In this document: piece by piece, positions 34,087-44,005 of the stretch | Position numbering within the stretch: the first letter of the stretch is position 1 | Layout of the letters: every line of letters starts with the position of its first letter | Source: Bacteroides luhongzhouii | GTDB taxonomy: Bacteria; Bacteroidota; Bacteroidia; Bacteroidales; Bacteroidaceae | Direction of reading: 5' to 3' | Assembly: GCF_009193295.2 (NCBI RefSeq) | Contig: NZ_CP059973.1 | Location: 930,001-994,000, forward strand | Length of the DNA: 64,000 nt | Translations under genes and position numbers: made by a program | Notes under the pieces: generated by a model | Told to the model about the DNA's origin: nothing | Seen by the model: the letters and a program-made list of their open reading frames with translations, nothing else | The model's database searches: none

Positions 34087-34147
34087 GTTGGTTTAAAAGG
34101 AACGGGAGGTTGGTTTAAAAGGAAGAGGGCGTTCCTTTTAAACCAAC
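34087..34147. repeat. Direct and inverted 17-bp repeats
   Basis: Two direct copies of GTTGGTTTAAAAGGAAC (the second differs by one base) are followed by a perfect inverted copy. Alternative hairpins can form with the inverted arm. This suggests a small dispersed repeat or a structured transcript end. Confidence 0.7.
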
Positions 34148-34273
34148 AAATCAAAAAAATCGAAGCAATTATGTAAATTTATAAATCACTAATATACAAC
34201 AGAATATGAATATAAAGATTTAAATTCTCTTGATGATATAAATTCTACTCTCAGTGAAAAAACACACAACCCG

Positions 34274-34308
34274 AGGTGTTCCTTTCGTGATGAAAAGGAC
34301 ACCTTTTT
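34274..34308 (+). terminator. Rho-independent terminator
   Basis: AGGTGT(T)CCTTT pairs with AAAGGACACCT with one bulged base, then TTTTT. It is oriented for the plus-strand decayed genes. It would end any residual transcription before the convergent mscS-like gene. Confidence 0.75.
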
Positions 34309-34373
34309 AGTAATATTCTATCGCCTACCGATTAGTAGAAGTCCCGTAAGCCTACGATCAATCCAAGCAAAAA

Positions 34374-36224
34374 CTATTCAGATCTATTTTCTTCCCCCGC
34401 CTTATTGGAAGGATTATTGCTTTTCTGATACTCTTTGGGAGTGGTCGTCTCATTTCCATCCCGAACTGCCATATAATGCGGTGACATAATTTCAATGCCG
34501 GCCTCATTAAATTTATCCTGAATATTCTGATGCAAATCCGAATAAATCTGTGCCATCTTATCTGCCTGTTTGATATAAGCATTAATTTGATAGACCGGAT
34601 ACCAATCGCTCAAAGAAGTTTCCAACACAAACGGACGTGGATCATCCACCACTCCGGGAGTGTTCAACGCAGCATCAATCAGTATCTGATTAACCTGCCG
34701 CCAGGGAATATCATAACCGATAGATACTTCCGAGTGAATAATCAGTCCATATTCACGCGCCGAAGTACTGTAGTTCACCGTATGAGACGACATGATAAAT
34801 GAATTGGGAACAGTCACAACCTCATTTTTGGGAGTCCGGATACGGGTGACAAGAGGAGTCTTTTCGATGATATCACCTGTGGTATCATTCAATTTGATCC
34901 GGTCGCCCATCTTGAACGGACGCATATAAGTAATCACCAGTCCGGCAATAATATTACCGATAACCGTACTTGACCCGAGCGAAACGATCAATCCGACAAA
35001 TACCGAAATACCCTGGAACACACCGGAATCGGAGCCGGGGAGATAAGGGTAAATCATCGCAATCATAAATGCATAGAGCAGGAAACGGGCGATATGGAAA
35101 GTCGGCATCGCCCAATCCGGGTAGAAGCCATTGATTTTGAGTCGCCCGGCTTCCACTTCACGTGCCAGATACAAGACGAGACGTACCAGGTACTTCACGG
35201 CATACCAGATGACGATGATGGTAAACAGTTTGGGCACATAGTCGATAATACCCACAAAGATACCGCGAATCGGATTCCATATATACCCCAACAGTTGATA
35301 TGCCAGTCCTTCTGTCTGCGGGAAGATGATAAAAATCAACGGTACGGTAAACAGTAGCTGCAATCCCATCAGTATATACCGCCCGATACTGGACAGGAAC
35401 ACTAACAGGTTCGCCTGTTTCTGCGCATCCAACAATTCATATCCCTGGATGGATACCGGTTTTATCTTCGTGTCTTTCAGGCGCAGAATACGCGCTTTCA
35501 GTTTACGGAATAACCAGTTAGTCAAGCGGAACAGGAAATACTGTCCAACAATTACCAACACAAAATAGAGCACACGCTTTGCCATACGCCAAAGTCCGTG
35601 CTCGGCTTTCATCTCATGCAGTTTGGTAATGACACTCTGTTGTCTTTCCTTAGCTAGCGAATCACGGGAAACTCCTTCCCACAAGGCATCCTGATCGGTA
35701 AGAGAAAGTAGTACTTTGCTGCCGTACATCAAATCGGAAACTATGTCCGAATGGTCGATAGCAACAGAATCAGGTTGTAGATTAAAGCGTCTTCCTATTT
35801 CTTCAATCGCCGCACCGGTCATTTGGGCACGTTGCTGAGGAGTATATCCACCTCGTTTGGTGAAAAGGTAAAATAAGGTATCATCGTCCGCCACTACCGG
35901 TATTCCCTTAGTGAACTGCCGCAGGGAGTCGATGCGCTGTCGTTGCTGTGCATATTTTACGGAGTCGGCGGTAGCCATCTGGAGCTTCATCTGCTCCATT
36001 TCCATCCTCATATTCGCCTCATTGAGCCGGGCTTCTTCCAATGCTTTCTGCATATTCGCCAAGTGGATAGAGTCCGAATCCCGTTTCAAAGGAACATGTC
36101 CGCCCGTTATTGTATCTCCGGCAAATATCTTCTTAACCGCCTGTTCCAACTGTGCTTGCGCCCCGATTGCCAGGAAAGAAAAGAACAACACTAGTAACGA
36201 CCGTTTTATTTTATTTATTTCCAT
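34374..36224 (-). CDS. MscS-family mechanosensitive channel
   Basis: The 616-residue protein has an N-terminal signal peptide (ending AIGAQAQ), a long periplasmic helical part (about 30-190), several transmembrane segments (about 215-420) and the MscS pore and beta-domain: FVGLIVSLGSSTVIGNIIAGLVITY (core GSSTVIGNIIAGL), then FKMGDRIKLNDTTGDIIEKT and the NSFIMSSHTVNYS strand. It gates in response to membrane tension and protects against osmotic downshock. It is longer than E. coli MscS (286 residues) and closer to the MscK/YbdG class in size. It has its own promoter and is divergent from the exchanger gene. Confidence 0.93.
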   Translation of the reverse strand: MEINKIKRSLLVLFFSFLAIGAQAQLEQAVKKIFAGDTITGGHVPLKRDSDSIHLANMQKALEEARLNEANMRMEMEQMKLQMATADSVKYAQQRQRIDSLRQFTKGIPVVADDDTLFYLFTKRGGYTPQQRAQMTGAAIEEIGRRFNLQPDSVAIDHSDIVSDLMYGSKVLLSLTDQDALWEGVSRDSLAKERQQSVITKLHEMKAEHGLWRMAKRVLYFVLVIVGQYFLFRLTNWLFRKLKARILRLKDTKIKPVSIQGYELLDAQKQANLLVFLSSIGRYILMGLQLLFTVPLIFIIFPQTEGLAYQLLGYIWNPIRGIFVGIIDYVPKLFTIIVIWYAVKYLVRLVLYLAREVEAGRLKINGFYPDWAMPTFHIARFLLYAFMIAMIYPYLPGSDSGVFQGISVFVGLIVSLGSSTVIGNIIAGLVITYMRPFKMGDRIKLNDTTGDIIEKTPLVTRIRTPKNEVVTVPNSFIMSSHTVNYSTSAREYGLIIHSEVSIGYDIPWRQVNQILIDAALNTPGVVDDPRPFVLETSLSDWYPVYQINAYIKQADKMAQIYSDLHQNIQDKFNEAGIEIMSPHYMAVRDGNETTTPKEYQKSNNPSNKAGEENRSE

Positions 36225-36280
36225 ACCTTATATTCCTTGATTATAATTAAGGTTAATCTAACATTTCATTAAAAACAGAG

Positions 36281-36288
36281 CAAACATA
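36281..36288 (-). promoter_or_regulatory. -7 box of mscS-like gene
   Basis: Reads TATGTTTG on the minus strand, 57 bp before the ATG at 36224. Confidence 0.5.
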
Positions 36289-36323
36289 CGGATTGTTTTT
36301 GACATTACCATTTCCAAATTGAT

Positions 36324-36331
36324 TATCTTTG
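36324..36331 (+). promoter_or_regulatory. -7 box of exchanger gene
   Basis: TATCTTTG with a TTTG at 36298-36301 as possible -33 element, 20 bp before the ATG at 36351. Confidence 0.6.
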
Positions 36332-36350
36332 CCACTAAAAAAGAAAAAAC

Positions 36351-37340
36351 ATGAATATATTATTACTTATCGGGGGATTAATCCTCATTCTTCTAGGAGC
36401 TAACGGCTTAACAGACGGTGCCGCCTCAGTAGCCAAGCATTTTCGCATCCCTCCTATCGTAATCGGACTTACCATCGTTGCATTCGGCACTTCTGCCCCG
36501 GAACTGACGGTCAGTGTATCTTCTGCTCTCAAAGGAAGCGCGGATATTGCCATAGGCAACGTAGTGGGAAGTAATATATTCAATACATTGATGATTGTGG
36601 GCTGCACAGCGTTATTCGCCCCGATTGTCATCACCCGCAATACGCTTAGAAAAGAGATACCGCTCTGCATACTTTCTTCTATGGTCTTGCTAATTTGTGC
36701 CAATGATGTATTTCTGGATAAAGCTCCGGAGAATATTCTGAACAGAGTAGACGGTTTATTATTGCTTTGTTTCTTTGTCATCTTCATGGGTTACACCTTT
36801 GCCATCGCCTCCAAGCCGACCACGACGGAACAAGCGGGACAGATAGAACCTCCGACCATAGAAGAGGAGACAGAGATCAAATCACTCCCTTGGTGGAAAT
36901 CCATTCTTTATATCATCGGAGGCTTGGCTGCCCTTATTTTTGGAGGTCAGCTGTTTGTTGACGGTGCCACGGGCATCGCCCGCAACCTGGGTGTCAGCGA
37001 ATCGGTTATCGGACTGACACTGGTTGCAGGAGGTACTTCTCTTCCTGAACTGGCTACGTCTATCGTTGCCGCATTAAAGAAGAATCCGGAAATTGCCATT
37101 GGGAATGTGATTGGTAGTAACCTCTTCAATATATTCTTTGTACTGGGATGTAGCGCCAGCATCACTCCTCTCCATCTTAGTGGAATTACCAACTTTGACC
37201 TGTTTACGTTAGTAGGTTCCGGAATTCTGCTTTGGTTATTCGGGCTGTTCTTTGCCAAAAGGACTATCACGAGAATCGAAGGAGGGATTATGATACTTTG
37301 TTATGTGGCGTACACGGTGGTATTGATTTATAATTCCTAA
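36351..37340 (+). CDS. Na+/Ca2+ exchanger family antiporter (YrbG/CaxA-like)
   Basis: The 329-residue integral membrane protein consists of two homologous halves of five hydrophobic segments each. The alpha-repeats are clear: AFGTSAPELTVSV with GNVVGSNIFNT in the first, and AGGTSLPELATSI with GNVIGSNLFNI in the second. The two glutamates and the Ser/Asn residues line the cation site. It exchanges calcium for sodium or protons. A charged loop at about 155-180 separates the halves. The gene ends 4 bp inside the convergent GH172 gene and has no obvious terminator. Confidence 0.94.
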   Translation: MNILLLIGGLILILLGANGLTDGAASVAKHFRIPPIVIGLTIVAFGTSAPELTVSVSSALKGSADIAIGNVVGSNIFNTLMIVGCTALFAPIVITRNTLRKEIPLCILSSMVLLICANDVFLDKAPENILNRVDGLLLLCFFVIFMGYTFAIASKPTTTEQAGQIEPPTIEEETEIKSLPWWKSILYIIGGLAALIFGGQLFVDGATGIARNLGVSESVIGLTLVAGGTSLPELATSIVAALKKNPEIAIGNVIGSNLFNIFFVLGCSASITPLHLSGITNFDLFTLVGSGILLWLFGLFFAKRTITRIEGGIMILCYVAYTVVLIYNS

Positions 37341-39334
37341 TTATTATAACAAAACACCTGATATTCAGCTTCATTCCAAGTATTTTTTCCTTCTTTAGAC
37401 ATAGAAACTGGTACGATACGAATATTTAATGATTTTTTCCCTTTAGTATACCTGGCTGGAATTTCAAAGTCATCTTCCAACCAGCGTTTATAAGGGTTAC
37501 TATCAGCTACATACCATAAACGTTCTGTAACCTCTTCACCATCAACAAAAACACGGGCTGCTTGTCGAGCATCGCTTTGATCGCTCAACCTACGCAAACG
37601 CACTCCTTCATTTTGAAAAGATATGTTCACTTTAAAACTACTAAAACTTTCAAACCGGACGGTTTCTCCTACATATAAAATACGATCCTCATTTCCTTCA
37701 AAGAAACTTTCCAATTTTGTTCTTCGTACATTACCTATAGCTTTATAAGAGTGCCGTTTAATGGAATGCGAAGAATTTAAATCCAAGCTATCAGTTTTCA
37801 CTAGTACATTTTTATCTTGGCCATAATAGAATATAGTACCCGAATGTTCCAAATACTGATTGTTATATTCGCCCGACTCTATTCCAAACTTTAGCTCTGA
37901 ATAGAAAGGATAACTATCGCCTATACAAAAACGAGTCATAGACCATGGGTTATCCGAGAGACCGTCATATCCTCCCATTGGATGCACTTCAGGCGGAGTC
38001 GGGAATCCCCAACCAAAACAAACATAACTTTCAGAACCGTCACTTTCAACTTGTGGGGTCCGTTTGCCGTCAATATATACACGAACATCCCCCTCGCAAG
38101 AAATGATATGTGAACGTTCGGCATGACATGTAATATGGGCAGCAACCATCTTCCCTCTTCCTTGAATAGCGGCTATCGGACTATCTGTTCCTGCCACATG
38201 TTTTCGGGTATAGTATGGTGTATTACGAAAGTATCCGGTATTAGAGGTAGGATAAACCGACCGGGAAACTGCTATTTCTGAGAATCCCAAAGAAACAGGA
38301 ACACCACTACGATTTTCAATCATTATCTTCGCATGTTTCCAATATGGCATTGGAAAATAATTATAGAACCAGCCGTCCGTATTATATCCAGACAACAAAT
38401 AGTTGGTATCGTGAAAGCCCAAAGAGTTGCCTCCCAAACACGCTAAAGGACATGAAATATCGGGTTGCTGATGAGCATCCCAAAACATATGAATCCATAC
38501 ATCCTGCAAGTGCTGCTCATTAATCTCCGGAAGATAAAATTTTAAAGAACCAATAGCTCCCTCTCCTTTTTCATCCAATAAAGTAATGGATTCGCCAGCA
38601 TTAATCTTTTGTTCCGACTTACGATGATATGCCAATTGATCTTTGCACAAAAGATTACTTCCTTGTTTCTTCCATAATTGTATCAAAGTATCATAATTCT
38701 CCTTCCCGGTAAAGGTCTTGATACCATTGTCCGCATAAGTGTGGTATACAACATGTCCCCAACCTCCTTCACCTTTGGTTCTTTCATAACCTTCCAGTTT
38801 CACATCGGTGGTTACACGGCAGCCCTTGTTAAACGGCATTGGAACAAAACTCCGTGCAACACATATGGGCCCTCTTCCGTTATCAAACGGACCAATATAA
38901 CTTTCAGCCAAAGGTTTTATAAAAGGCTCTTTCTCTCCGAATTCAGATAAATGTAAACTAAAACGAGGCGTTTCTTCTCCATCAAAATAAAAACGGAAGA
39001 GCGGATCACTTGAACTCATATAGCGATGTTGTACAAGATTATAAATACATCCCGGACCATCAACATCAAATATTACCCATTCTCCACGTTGATCCTGGTA
39101 AAGACTCCAGTCCCAGTCGGCATTCTTTCCTCTTTTATCAATACTACCTTCATAATGGACAGAGATTCCACGATCTAACAGGGGCAAAGATGCAATATCA
39201 ACCATTCGAGATATACCATAAGATATACTATCAGTCTGCCAACCCGACTGTGCTACAGAGACTATCGAGCCAATTGCCGACAATGACACAACCCCGAAAA
39301 CAACAAAACAAACTAAAAAAATACTTCTTTTCAT
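37337..39334 (-). CDS. GH172 (DUF2961) glycoside hydrolase, secreted
   Basis: The 665-residue protein has an N-terminal signal peptide (hydrophobic 1-28) and the DUF2961 fold now classed as GH172. Characterised members are difructose-dianhydride and alpha-D-arabinofuranosidase enzymes. Recognisable parts are the strands around DWDWSLYQDQRGEWVIFDVDGPGCIYNLVQ (core FDVDGPGCIYNL), the central FYFDGEETPRF, and FNKGCRVTTD. The C-terminal ~150 residues look like a beta-sandwich. It is transcribed away from the PUL operon and shares the 39335-39641 intergenic region with the first GH5 gene, so it is probably co-regulated. The specificity in this locus is open. Confidence 0.85.
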   Translation of the reverse strand: MKRSIFLVCFVVFGVVSLSAIGSIVSVAQSGWQTDSISYGISRMVDIASLPLLDRGISVHYEGSIDKRGKNADWDWSLYQDQRGEWVIFDVDGPGCIYNLVQHRYMSSSDPLFRFYFDGEETPRFSLHLSEFGEKEPFIKPLAESYIGPFDNGRGPICVARSFVPMPFNKGCRVTTDVKLEGYERTKGEGGWGHVVYHTYADNGIKTFTGKENYDTLIQLWKKQGSNLLCKDQLAYHRKSEQKINAGESITLLDEKGEGAIGSLKFYLPEINEQHLQDVWIHMFWDAHQQPDISCPLACLGGNSLGFHDTNYLLSGYNTDGWFYNYFPMPYWKHAKIMIENRSGVPVSLGFSEIAVSRSVYPTSNTGYFRNTPYYTRKHVAGTDSPIAAIQGRGKMVAAHITCHAERSHIISCEGDVRVYIDGKRTPQVESDGSESYVCFGWGFPTPPEVHPMGGYDGLSDNPWSMTRFCIGDSYPFYSELKFGIESGEYNNQYLEHSGTIFYYGQDKNVLVKTDSLDLNSSHSIKRHSYKAIGNVRRTKLESFFEGNEDRILYVGETVRFESFSSFKVNISFQNEGVRLRRLSDQSDARQAARVFVDGEEVTERLWYVADSNPYKRWLEDDFEIPARYTKGKKSLNIRIVPVSMSKEGKNTWNEAEYQVFCYNN

Positions 39335-39641
39335 AAGGTGATAAATATAAAATAAAACATGAATCTATCTATAAAATTTAATTCATAAAAGTACGGCAAC
39401 TTATATAAGCATACAACCACTTTATTATCAAATCAATATACTATTTTAACCTTCAAGCCATCTGTTATCATATTTATTTTCCGGCTTAATCTTTTTTGTA
39501 TATATATATAATAAGGTAATATACTCTTGCCTTAAATAAATAGTAAGAAAAGTATCAGTATATGATAACAAAGCACTTTTTTACATATTTTTTTTGTGCT
39601 TACTTTGCAACGTCCATCTTATATGTTATACCTAATTTATT
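39335..39641. promoter_or_regulatory. Divergent PUL control region
   Basis: This 307-bp AT-rich gap lies between GH172 (minus) and GH5 (plus). It holds a perfect 11-bp inverted repeat, TGTTATCATAT (39463-39473) and ATATGATAACA (39560-39570), 86 bp apart, as possible regulator half-sites. A weak -7 box TACTTTTA (39386-39393, minus) serves GH172. A weaker TTACTTTG-like box near 39602 could serve GH5. A TATATATATATA run lies at about 39500. Confidence 0.45.
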
Positions 39642-40625
39642 ATGAAAATGAAGAAAGTCATTTTGTTTATCACCTTATTCTCCATGATATCATTATTCAG
39701 TTACAGTAAAGATCCTGTAAAACAATGGGGACAACTACAAGTAAAAGGTAATCAATTATGCAGCCAAACCGGAGACCCTATTGTATTAAGAGGGGTTAGT
39801 TATGGCTGGCACAACCTATGGCCCAGATTTTACAATAAGCAATCTGTGAAATGGTTGAAAAAAGATTGGAAATGTACCGTTTTACGCGCCGCCATGGGAA
39901 CAGTTATTGAAGACAACTACATTGAAAATCCGGAATTTGCATTAAAATGCATGAATAAAGTGATTAAAGCGGCAATTAAAAACGACCTCTATATAATAAT
40001 CGACTGGCATACTTATTATCCACAAAAAAAAGAAGCAAAAGCATTTTTCTCAATGATGGCACAGAAATACGGAAAATATCCTCATATTATTTATGAAATA
40101 TACAACGAACCTATGGAAGACAGTTGGGAAAGTGTGAAAGAATATGCAACTGATATTATCTCTGAAATACGTAAATATGATCCTGATAATATTATTCTTG
40201 TAGGCAGCCCACACTGGGACCAAGACTTACACCTGGTAGCAGAAAGTCCTTTAGAAAGATTCAATAATATAATGTATACCCTCCATTTCTATGCCGCCAC
40301 TCATAAACAAGAGTTACGGGATAGAGCTGAAGCAGCATGGGAAAAAGGAATTCCCATTTTTGTGTCAGAATGTGCAGGCATGGAATGTACTGGCGATGGC
40401 CCATTAGATATACCAGAATGGACTCGTTGGGTAGAATGGCTGGAAAGCAAAAAGATCAGCTGGGTTAACTGGTCCATTTCAGACAAGAACGAAACTTGCT
40501 CCATGATTCTTCCGCGAGCAAACAAAAACGGAGGATGGGACGAGTCTTTAATAAAACCTGCAGGACGTCAAAGCCGTAAGTTTATCCGACAATACAACTC
40601 ACATATTTATAAAAATAAAAAATGA
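39642..40625 (+). CDS. GH5 glycoside hydrolase, secreted (GH5_2-like)
   Basis: The 327-residue protein has a signal peptide (about 1-22, ending FSYSKD; no lipobox) and a single GH5 (beta/alpha)8 domain. The catalytic pair is visible: acid/base Glu156 in YEIYNEPME and nucleophile Glu243 in FVSECAGME. The start VLRGVSYGWHNLWPRFYN and the WHTYYP loop resemble subfamily 2 endo-beta-1,4-glucanases, though this is judged by eye. It should cut beta-1,4-glucan or mixed backbone chains in the periplasm or outside. It lies just upstream of susC but is separated from it by 119 bp with its own -7 box, so it may be a separate transcript. Confidence 0.85.
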   Translation: MKMKKVILFITLFSMISLFSYSKDPVKQWGQLQVKGNQLCSQTGDPIVLRGVSYGWHNLWPRFYNKQSVKWLKKDWKCTVLRAAMGTVIEDNYIENPEFALKCMNKVIKAAIKNDLYIIIDWHTYYPQKKEAKAFFSMMAQKYGKYPHIIYEIYNEPMEDSWESVKEYATDIISEIRKYDPDNIILVGSPHWDQDLHLVAESPLERFNNIMYTLHFYAATHKQELRDRAEAAWEKGIPIFVSECAGMECTGDGPLDIPEWTRWVEWLESKKISWVNWSISDKNETCSMILPRANKNGGWDESLIKPAGRQSRKFIRQYNSHIYKNKK

Positions 40626-40680
40626 TAAAATAATATCAGTTTTAGGCAAATAACGTCAATAATTTACATTCCTTATTTAC

Positions 40681-40688
40681 TAGCTTTG
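40681..40688 (+). promoter_or_regulatory. -7 box of the susC operon
   Basis: TAGCTTTG fits the -7 consensus, 57 bp before the susC ATG at 40745. Confidence 0.45.
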
Positions 40689-40744
40689 CATCAATAATAA
40701 ATGTACGAGATTTTATACTAAAGTTAATTTTAAATTTGATAAAA

Positions 40745-43700
40745 ATGAAAAAGAATCTCTTTTCTTTTCCCCGCTCAAAAGTGCGGATGCTAAAAGGATC
40801 AAAAGGAGTCTGGCTCTTTTTGATTATGTTCTGGATGATAAATACAGCTGCATCAGCAGCAGGTATTGAAATTAAAGGTACTGTAACAGACAGTAAAGGT
40901 GAACCTCTTCCCGGAGTTAATATTGTTGAGTTAGGAGTTAAAAAAAACAATGGTACCATCAGTGATTTAAATGGTAAATATACTATAACAGTAGAAAGCC
41001 AAAAATCTGTTCTTCAGTATACTTTTATCGGTTATAAAACAACAGAAGTCACTGTAGGAAACCGTAAAACAATCAATGTTTCACTCAAAGATGATACTCA
41101 ATCTTTGGATGAAGTAGTAGTTATCGGCTATGGTACAATGAGGAAAAAAGATTTATCCGGAGCCGTTGCTTCTATTAAAAGTGATGACTTGATGCTTGGT
41201 AACCCGACCAGCATTTCCCAAGCCCTACAAGGTAAATTAGCTGGTGTACAAGTAAACCAGAGTGATGGTGCTCCCGGTTCAGGTGTAAGTATCACCATAC
41301 GTGGTGCTAACTCATTCTCTACAAATTCACAACCACTTTACATTGTCGACGGTATTCCGTTTGAGGTAGGAGATACTCCAAGCAGTAAAGCCAACGAGGG
41401 CAACAACTCCACCACTAATCCTCTGTCATTGATCAACCCTAATGACATCGAATCAATCGACATTTTAAAGGATGCTTCTGCAACAGCCATTTACGGTTCT
41501 CGCGGAGCGAATGGTGTCGTATTGATTACCACTAAAAGAGGTCGTGCCGGAGACGCTAAAGTTGAGTTCTCAGCCAACTTCGGACTTTCTAAAATAGCCA
41601 AAATGGTCAAAATGCTGGATGCTTACACTTATGCTAATTATGTAAATGAAGGTGTAATCAACGGAGCTGCTTATGACAATCTTCCCTATTCATACCTTCC
41701 TTATCGTGGAAAATGGAACTACCGTCGCGACGAAAACGATAAAATCGTTCCTAACTCCGGTAAATACTATGCTTCACCAGAAGATTATCTCAATCCGGGT
41801 TATCGTGAAGACGAATATGGCAATAAAGAATGGGTAGAAGGCACCAACTGGATGGACGAGATCTTACAAGATGCATTAACACAGGAATACAATCTTAGTG
41901 TATCAGGAGGAAATGAAAAAAGCAACTATGCATTTTCAGGCAACTATACAGACCAGACTGGTATCATCAAGAATTCAGGTTATGAACGTTTTGCTGTTCG
42001 TGCCAACATTGGAAGCCATGTGAAACCCTGGTTAAATACGGGACTAAATATCAACTTTACCCGTTCGTTAACTAAGTTTGCCAAGTCAAATTCTTATGAT
42101 TATAGTATCATCCGTTCTGCCATGCTTTATTTACCGACATTATATGTAGGAGACAAGACAGAAGATGATTCTTATGCATGGTTGTCAGCCAATCCACGTA
42201 CATACGTTAATACAGCTAAAGATGAGCTGAAGTCAATCAATGTATTTACTTCTGCGTTTGCCGAGATTAAAATCCTCGACTGTTTGAAATTCCGTCAGAA
42301 TCTAGGTATCAGTTATTCAGTAAACGATCGCGCAAGTTACTACAATCGTGAAACAGGAGAAGGTAAAGCATCTAACGGACGTGCTGGTAAGAGTGATAAC
42401 TTCTGGCAGAACTTAACAGCAGAATCATTGGTTACTTTCGATAAGACATTTAACAAGTTACATCATCTCAATGTAGTAGCCGGTTTCACTTACGAAAAAT
42501 CGGACTGGGGTGGAAAAACAATGAATGCATCCAACTTTCCGACTGACATCACACAAGACTTCGATATGAGCCAGGCATTAAATATTGAAACACCGGCCAG
42601 CTATCGAGGTCAAGCAGTTCTAGTCTCTTTATTAGGACGTGCCAACTACACATTCAAGGATCGTTATATTTTCACAGCATCATTCCGTCGTGACGGTTCA
42701 AGTCGTTTCGCTCCGGGAAATAAATTCGCGAACTTCGCTTCAGGAGCAGTAGCATGGACCATATCGGAAGAAGAATTCATCAAAAACCTGAATATATTCA
42801 GTAACTTAAAATTGCGACTCAGCTACGGTCAAACCGGTAATCAAGCTATCAGCAGTTACCAGACTATCGCTTCACTTGCACCATCCAATTACCCTCTGGA
42901 CGGAACATTAAGCAGCGGATTTGCAGGACAAACTTACAAAGGTCCTTTGAATGATAAACTCAAATGGGAAACAACCGACCAATATAATGTCGGGCTCGAC
43001 ATGGGATTCTGGAATAACAGAATTAGTTTATCCGCTAACTATTATTACAAGAAAACCAATGACCTGCTACAAAATGTATCTATACCGAACAGTACCGGTT
43101 ATACTACAATGTGGACGAATTTCGGCCATGTAAAAAACAAAGGACTTGAACTAACTGGTAAAATCATTGCATTAGACAAAAAAGACTGGAGCCTAGACTT
43201 CGACGGCAACATCTCTTTTAATAAAAATGAAATCGGAGGTTTAACAGCTGACCAATATGCTAACCAATTATGGTATAGTGCCAAAGAAGTATTTCTGCAA
43301 AGAAACGGACTACCTATCGGAACAATCTTCGGCTATATAGAAGACGGCTTCTATGATAATATAGCAGAAGTCCGTGCAGATCCAATATATGCTAAAGCAT
43401 CTGATGATGAGGCTCGCAGAATGATCGGTGAAATCAAATATCTGGACAAAAACAATGACGGAAAAATAACGTCAGAAGACCGCGCCATCATCGGTGATAC
43501 CAATCCTGATTTTATTTATGGTTTGAACGCCAATTTGCGATGGAAAAATCTGACTTTGGGATTGTTCTTCCAAGGAACTCATGGAAATGATATTTTTAAC
43601 GGAAACTTGACTAATATCGGAATGAGCAGTATTGCAAATATCACTCAAGATGCTTATGATTCACGCTGGACACCAGAGAATGCAGCTAACGCCAGATGGC

Positions 43701-43996
43701 CTCGCGTCACTACTGCAATGACTCGTGACATGAAACTCTCCGATCGTTATGTAGAAGATGGTTCTTACTTCAGACTAAAAACAATCAACTTAAACTACAA
43801 TTTCGGTTCAGTCATAAAAGGTATTAGCAATTTGTCTGTTTTCGGTACAGTAACAAACGTATTCACGATTACAGGTTATAGTTGGTTTGATCCGGATGTA
43901 AACGCCTTTGGTTCTGACGCTTCTAGAAGAGGAGTTGATATTTTCTCATACCCGAGCAGCAGAACATATTCAATAGGTTTTAAATTAACTTTATAA
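40745..43996 (+). CDS. SusC-like TonB-dependent outer-membrane transporter
   Basis: The 1083-residue protein has a signal peptide (ending ASAAGIE), a carboxypeptidase-D-like N-terminal extension (about 35-115, GTVTDSKGEPLPGVNI), the TonB box-like DEVVVIGYG, the plug domain (about 130-260, DIESIDILKDASATAIYGSRGANGVVLI in part) and a 22-strand barrel ending in RTYSIGFKLTL. It imports oligosaccharides across the outer membrane with the energy of TonB-ExbBD and pairs with the SusD-like protein that follows after 9 bp. It starts at the ATG at 40745. The frame opens with a TTG nine bases earlier that I reject. Confidence 0.96.
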   Translation: MKKNLFSFPRSKVRMLKGSKGVWLFLIMFWMINTAASAAGIEIKGTVTDSKGEPLPGVNIVELGVKKNNGTISDLNGKYTITVESQKSVLQYTFIGYKTTEVTVGNRKTINVSLKDDTQSLDEVVVIGYGTMRKKDLSGAVASIKSDDLMLGNPTSISQALQGKLAGVQVNQSDGAPGSGVSITIRGANSFSTNSQPLYIVDGIPFEVGDTPSSKANEGNNSTTNPLSLINPNDIESIDILKDASATAIYGSRGANGVVLITTKRGRAGDAKVEFSANFGLSKIAKMVKMLDAYTYANYVNEGVINGAAYDNLPYSYLPYRGKWNYRRDENDKIVPNSGKYYASPEDYLNPGYREDEYGNKEWVEGTNWMDEILQDALTQEYNLSVSGGNEKSNYAFSGNYTDQTGIIKNSGYERFAVRANIGSHVKPWLNTGLNINFTRSLTKFAKSNSYDYSIIRSAMLYLPTLYVGDKTEDDSYAWLSANPRTYVNTAKDELKSINVFTSAFAEIKILDCLKFRQNLGISYSVNDRASYYNRETGEGKASNGRAGKSDNFWQNLTAESLVTFDKTFNKLHHLNVVAGFTYEKSDWGGKTMNASNFPTDITQDFDMSQALNIETPASYRGQAVLVSLLGRANYTFKDRYIFTASFRRDGSSRFAPGNKFANFASGAVAWTISEEEFIKNLNIFSNLKLRLSYGQTGNQAISSYQTIASLAPSNYPLDGTLSSGFAGQTYKGPLNDKLKWETTDQYNVGLDMGFWNNRISLSANYYYKKTNDLLQNVSIPNSTGYTTMWTNFGHVKNKGLELTGKIIALDKKDWSLDFDGNISFNKNEIGGLTADQYANQLWYSAKEVFLQRNGLPIGTIFGYIEDGFYDNIAEVRADPIYAKASDDEARRMIGEIKYLDKNNDGKITSEDRAIIGDTNPDFIYGLNANLRWKNLTLGLFFQGTHGNDIFNGNLTNIGMSSIANITQDAYDSRWTPENAANARWPRVTTAMTRDMKLSDRYVEDGSYFRLKTINLNYNFGSVIKGISNLSVFGTVTNVFTITGYSWFDPDVNAFGSDASRRGVDIFSYPSSRTYSIGFKLTL

Positions 43997-44005
43997 TCTC
44001 AAGAA

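Larger units (their letters stand above)
34029..34373. other. Intergenic region with repeated TTTAAAAGGAA motif and terminator
   Basis: This 345-bp gap after the decayed genes contains a cluster of repeats: GTTGGTTTAAAAGGAAC at 34087-34103, a one-base variant at 34109-34125, the same sequence inverted at 34131-34147, and a related palindrome TTCCTTTAAAAGGAA at 34066-34080. A terminator follows at 34274-34308. There is no gene. Confidence 0.6.
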
